Source: DATIJJ01 sp964612855 (GTDB lineage Bacteria; Pseudomonadota; Gammaproteobacteria; DSM-16500). Taken from it: 43,130 nt of DNA. The notes beneath the pieces were generated by a model that saw only the letters and a program-made list of their open reading frames with translations, ran no database searches and was not told the origin of the DNA. The position numbers were made by a program, and so were the translations under genes. This document shows positions 42,391 through 43,130 of this stretch, one piece after another (position 1 is the stretch's first letter; the number at the start of each line of letters is the position of its first letter). Location of the stretch: assembly GCA_964612855.1 (NCBI GenBank), contig CAZTDR010000014.1, positions 1 to 43,130 on the forward strand. Reading direction: 5' to 3'.

Positions 42391-43093
42391 TAAATCTCAT
42401 ATCTTAAGTGTTATTGACTTAACCAGCTTAAACGAAGCAGAGACACCGGAGACCATGGCCGCACTTTGCAAAAAAGCGGTGACTCCGTTAGGGCATGTGG
42501 CGGCAGTTTGCATTTATCCGTCATTTATTACGCAAGCCAAACAAGCGTTAGCAAAACAATCAGTGCGGATTGCGACGGTGATGAATTTTCCAGCCGGCAC
42601 GCAATTGTTGGAAGAAGTGTTGCCTTTGACTCGACAAGCGATTACGGCTGGCGCAGAAGAAATAGATTTAGTTTTCCCTTATCAAGATTATTTGCGGGGA
42701 GAGCAAGAAAAAGCGTATGACTTTGTGCGTGCGGTTAAATCAGTTTGTGGCGAAACCATTTTACTCAAAGTCATTTTAGAAACAGGCGCGCTTGTGGATG
42801 CAGCCAACATCGCGGAAGTCAGTTATCACGTTTGTCATGCTGGCGCTGATTTTTTAAAAACCTCGACGGGGAAAATCGCCATCGGTGCCACGATGGAAGC
42901 AGCCGCGACGATGTTAAACGTGATTAAAAAAATTCCTCGCCCTATTGGGTTTAAAGTCTCCGGCGGCGTTCGCACTCTCCCTCAGGCTGAGCAGTATATG
43001 CAATTGGCAGCAGAAATCATGGGTAAAGATTGGGTAAGGCCGGCGCATTTTAGAATCGGTGCCAGCCAGTTGGTAGACTCACTGCAAAAATAG
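42380..43093 (+). CDS. deoC: Deoxyribose-phosphate aldolase
   Basis: DeoC cleaves 2-deoxyribose 5-phosphate to acetaldehyde and glyceraldehyde 3-phosphate. Schiff-base Lys160 is in FLKTSTGK, with Lys192 in GFKVSGGVRT and Asp96 in EEIDLVFP completing the active site. The start is GTG at 42380, with an AAGGA box inside the end of the PNP gene. The length is 237 residues. Together with PNP it routes deoxynucleosides to central carbon; a phosphopentomutase is not in the window. A family A repeat begins four bases after the stop. Confidence 0.95.
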   Translation: MSFDKSHILSVIDLTSLNEAETPETMAALCKKAVTPLGHVAAVCIYPSFITQAKQALAKQSVRIATVMNFPAGTQLLEEVLPLTRQAITAGAEEIDLVFPYQDYLRGEQEKAYDFVRAVKSVCGETILLKVILETGALVDAANIAEVSYHVCHAGADFLKTSTGKIAIGATMEAAATMLNVIKKIPRPIGFKVSGGVRTLPQAEQYMQLAAEIMGKDWVRPAHFRIGASQLVDSLQK

Positions 43094-43096
43094 AGT

Positions 43097-43130
43097 GTAG
43101 GGTGGATTAGGCGTTTTTTGCCGTAATCCA
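43097..43130. repeat. Shortened family A palindrome at window end
   Basis: The unit begins GTAGGGTGGATTAGGCG, reads through a T-rich loop and ends GCCGTAATCCA at the window edge. Compared with other copies it lacks a symmetric block of the inner stem, so both stem sides were shortened together. Confidence 0.75.

Overview
The window looks like a chromosomal segment of a gammaproteobacterium, most likely a host-associated member of the Legionellales (Coxiella, Legionella, Aquicella or Berkiella relatives). This is inferred from the gammaproteobacterial housekeeping genes (parC/parE, hemCDXY, fmt-rsmB, guaC, ubiK-nudF), the moderately AT-rich sequence, and several large unrecognised or eukaryote-like proteins of the kind those bacteria export. 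No rRNA, tRNA or CRISPR array was seen.

Layout. 1-1860: an unknown small protein and a Leu/Glu-type dehydrogenase. 1865-6586: a giant 1573-residue protein built from two repeated modules. 6830-11046: topoisomerase IV (parE then parC, minus strand). 11278-13900: a minus-strand run of a eukaryotic-type cyclin, a decayed spermidine-synthase-like protein, ubiK and nudF. 13927-17925: the heme block hemC-hemD-hemX-hemY. 18116-20466: fmt-rsmB. 20741: guaC. 22359-24249: three small outer-membrane barrels. 24309-27443: a carboxylesterase, a lone prepilin, cytochrome b561 and a Cys-rich secreted protein. 27513-32848: a decayed Clp/Hsp100-like AAA+ protein and two tandem paralogous Ser-rich proteins. 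33026: a small secreted protein. 33698-36214: metK-ahcY (SAM cycle). 36397-39412: tkt-gap. 39489-41438: DUF47 regulator plus Pit phosphate transporter. 41566-43093: purine nucleoside phosphorylase plus deoC (nucleoside salvage).

The other main feature is small repeats. Nearly every intergenic gap holds palindromes of 25-40 bp that begin with GTAG, and they often occur as inverted pairs. There are at least four families (called A-D here). Some are embedded in MITE-like elements with terminal inverted repeats and 9-bp target duplications. One B copy sits in frame inside rsmB and one C pair sits in frame inside hemD. The GTAG head and bulged hairpins resemble REP/BIME elements mobilised by RAYT transposases, but no such transposase lies in the window.

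The most unusual items are the PHO80-type cyclin, the modular 1573-residue protein, the Hsp100-like protein with most catalytic residues lost beside the Ser-rich paralogue pair, the SpeE-like pseudoenzyme, ParC with Met at the quinolone position 80, and the repeat insertions inside essential genes.
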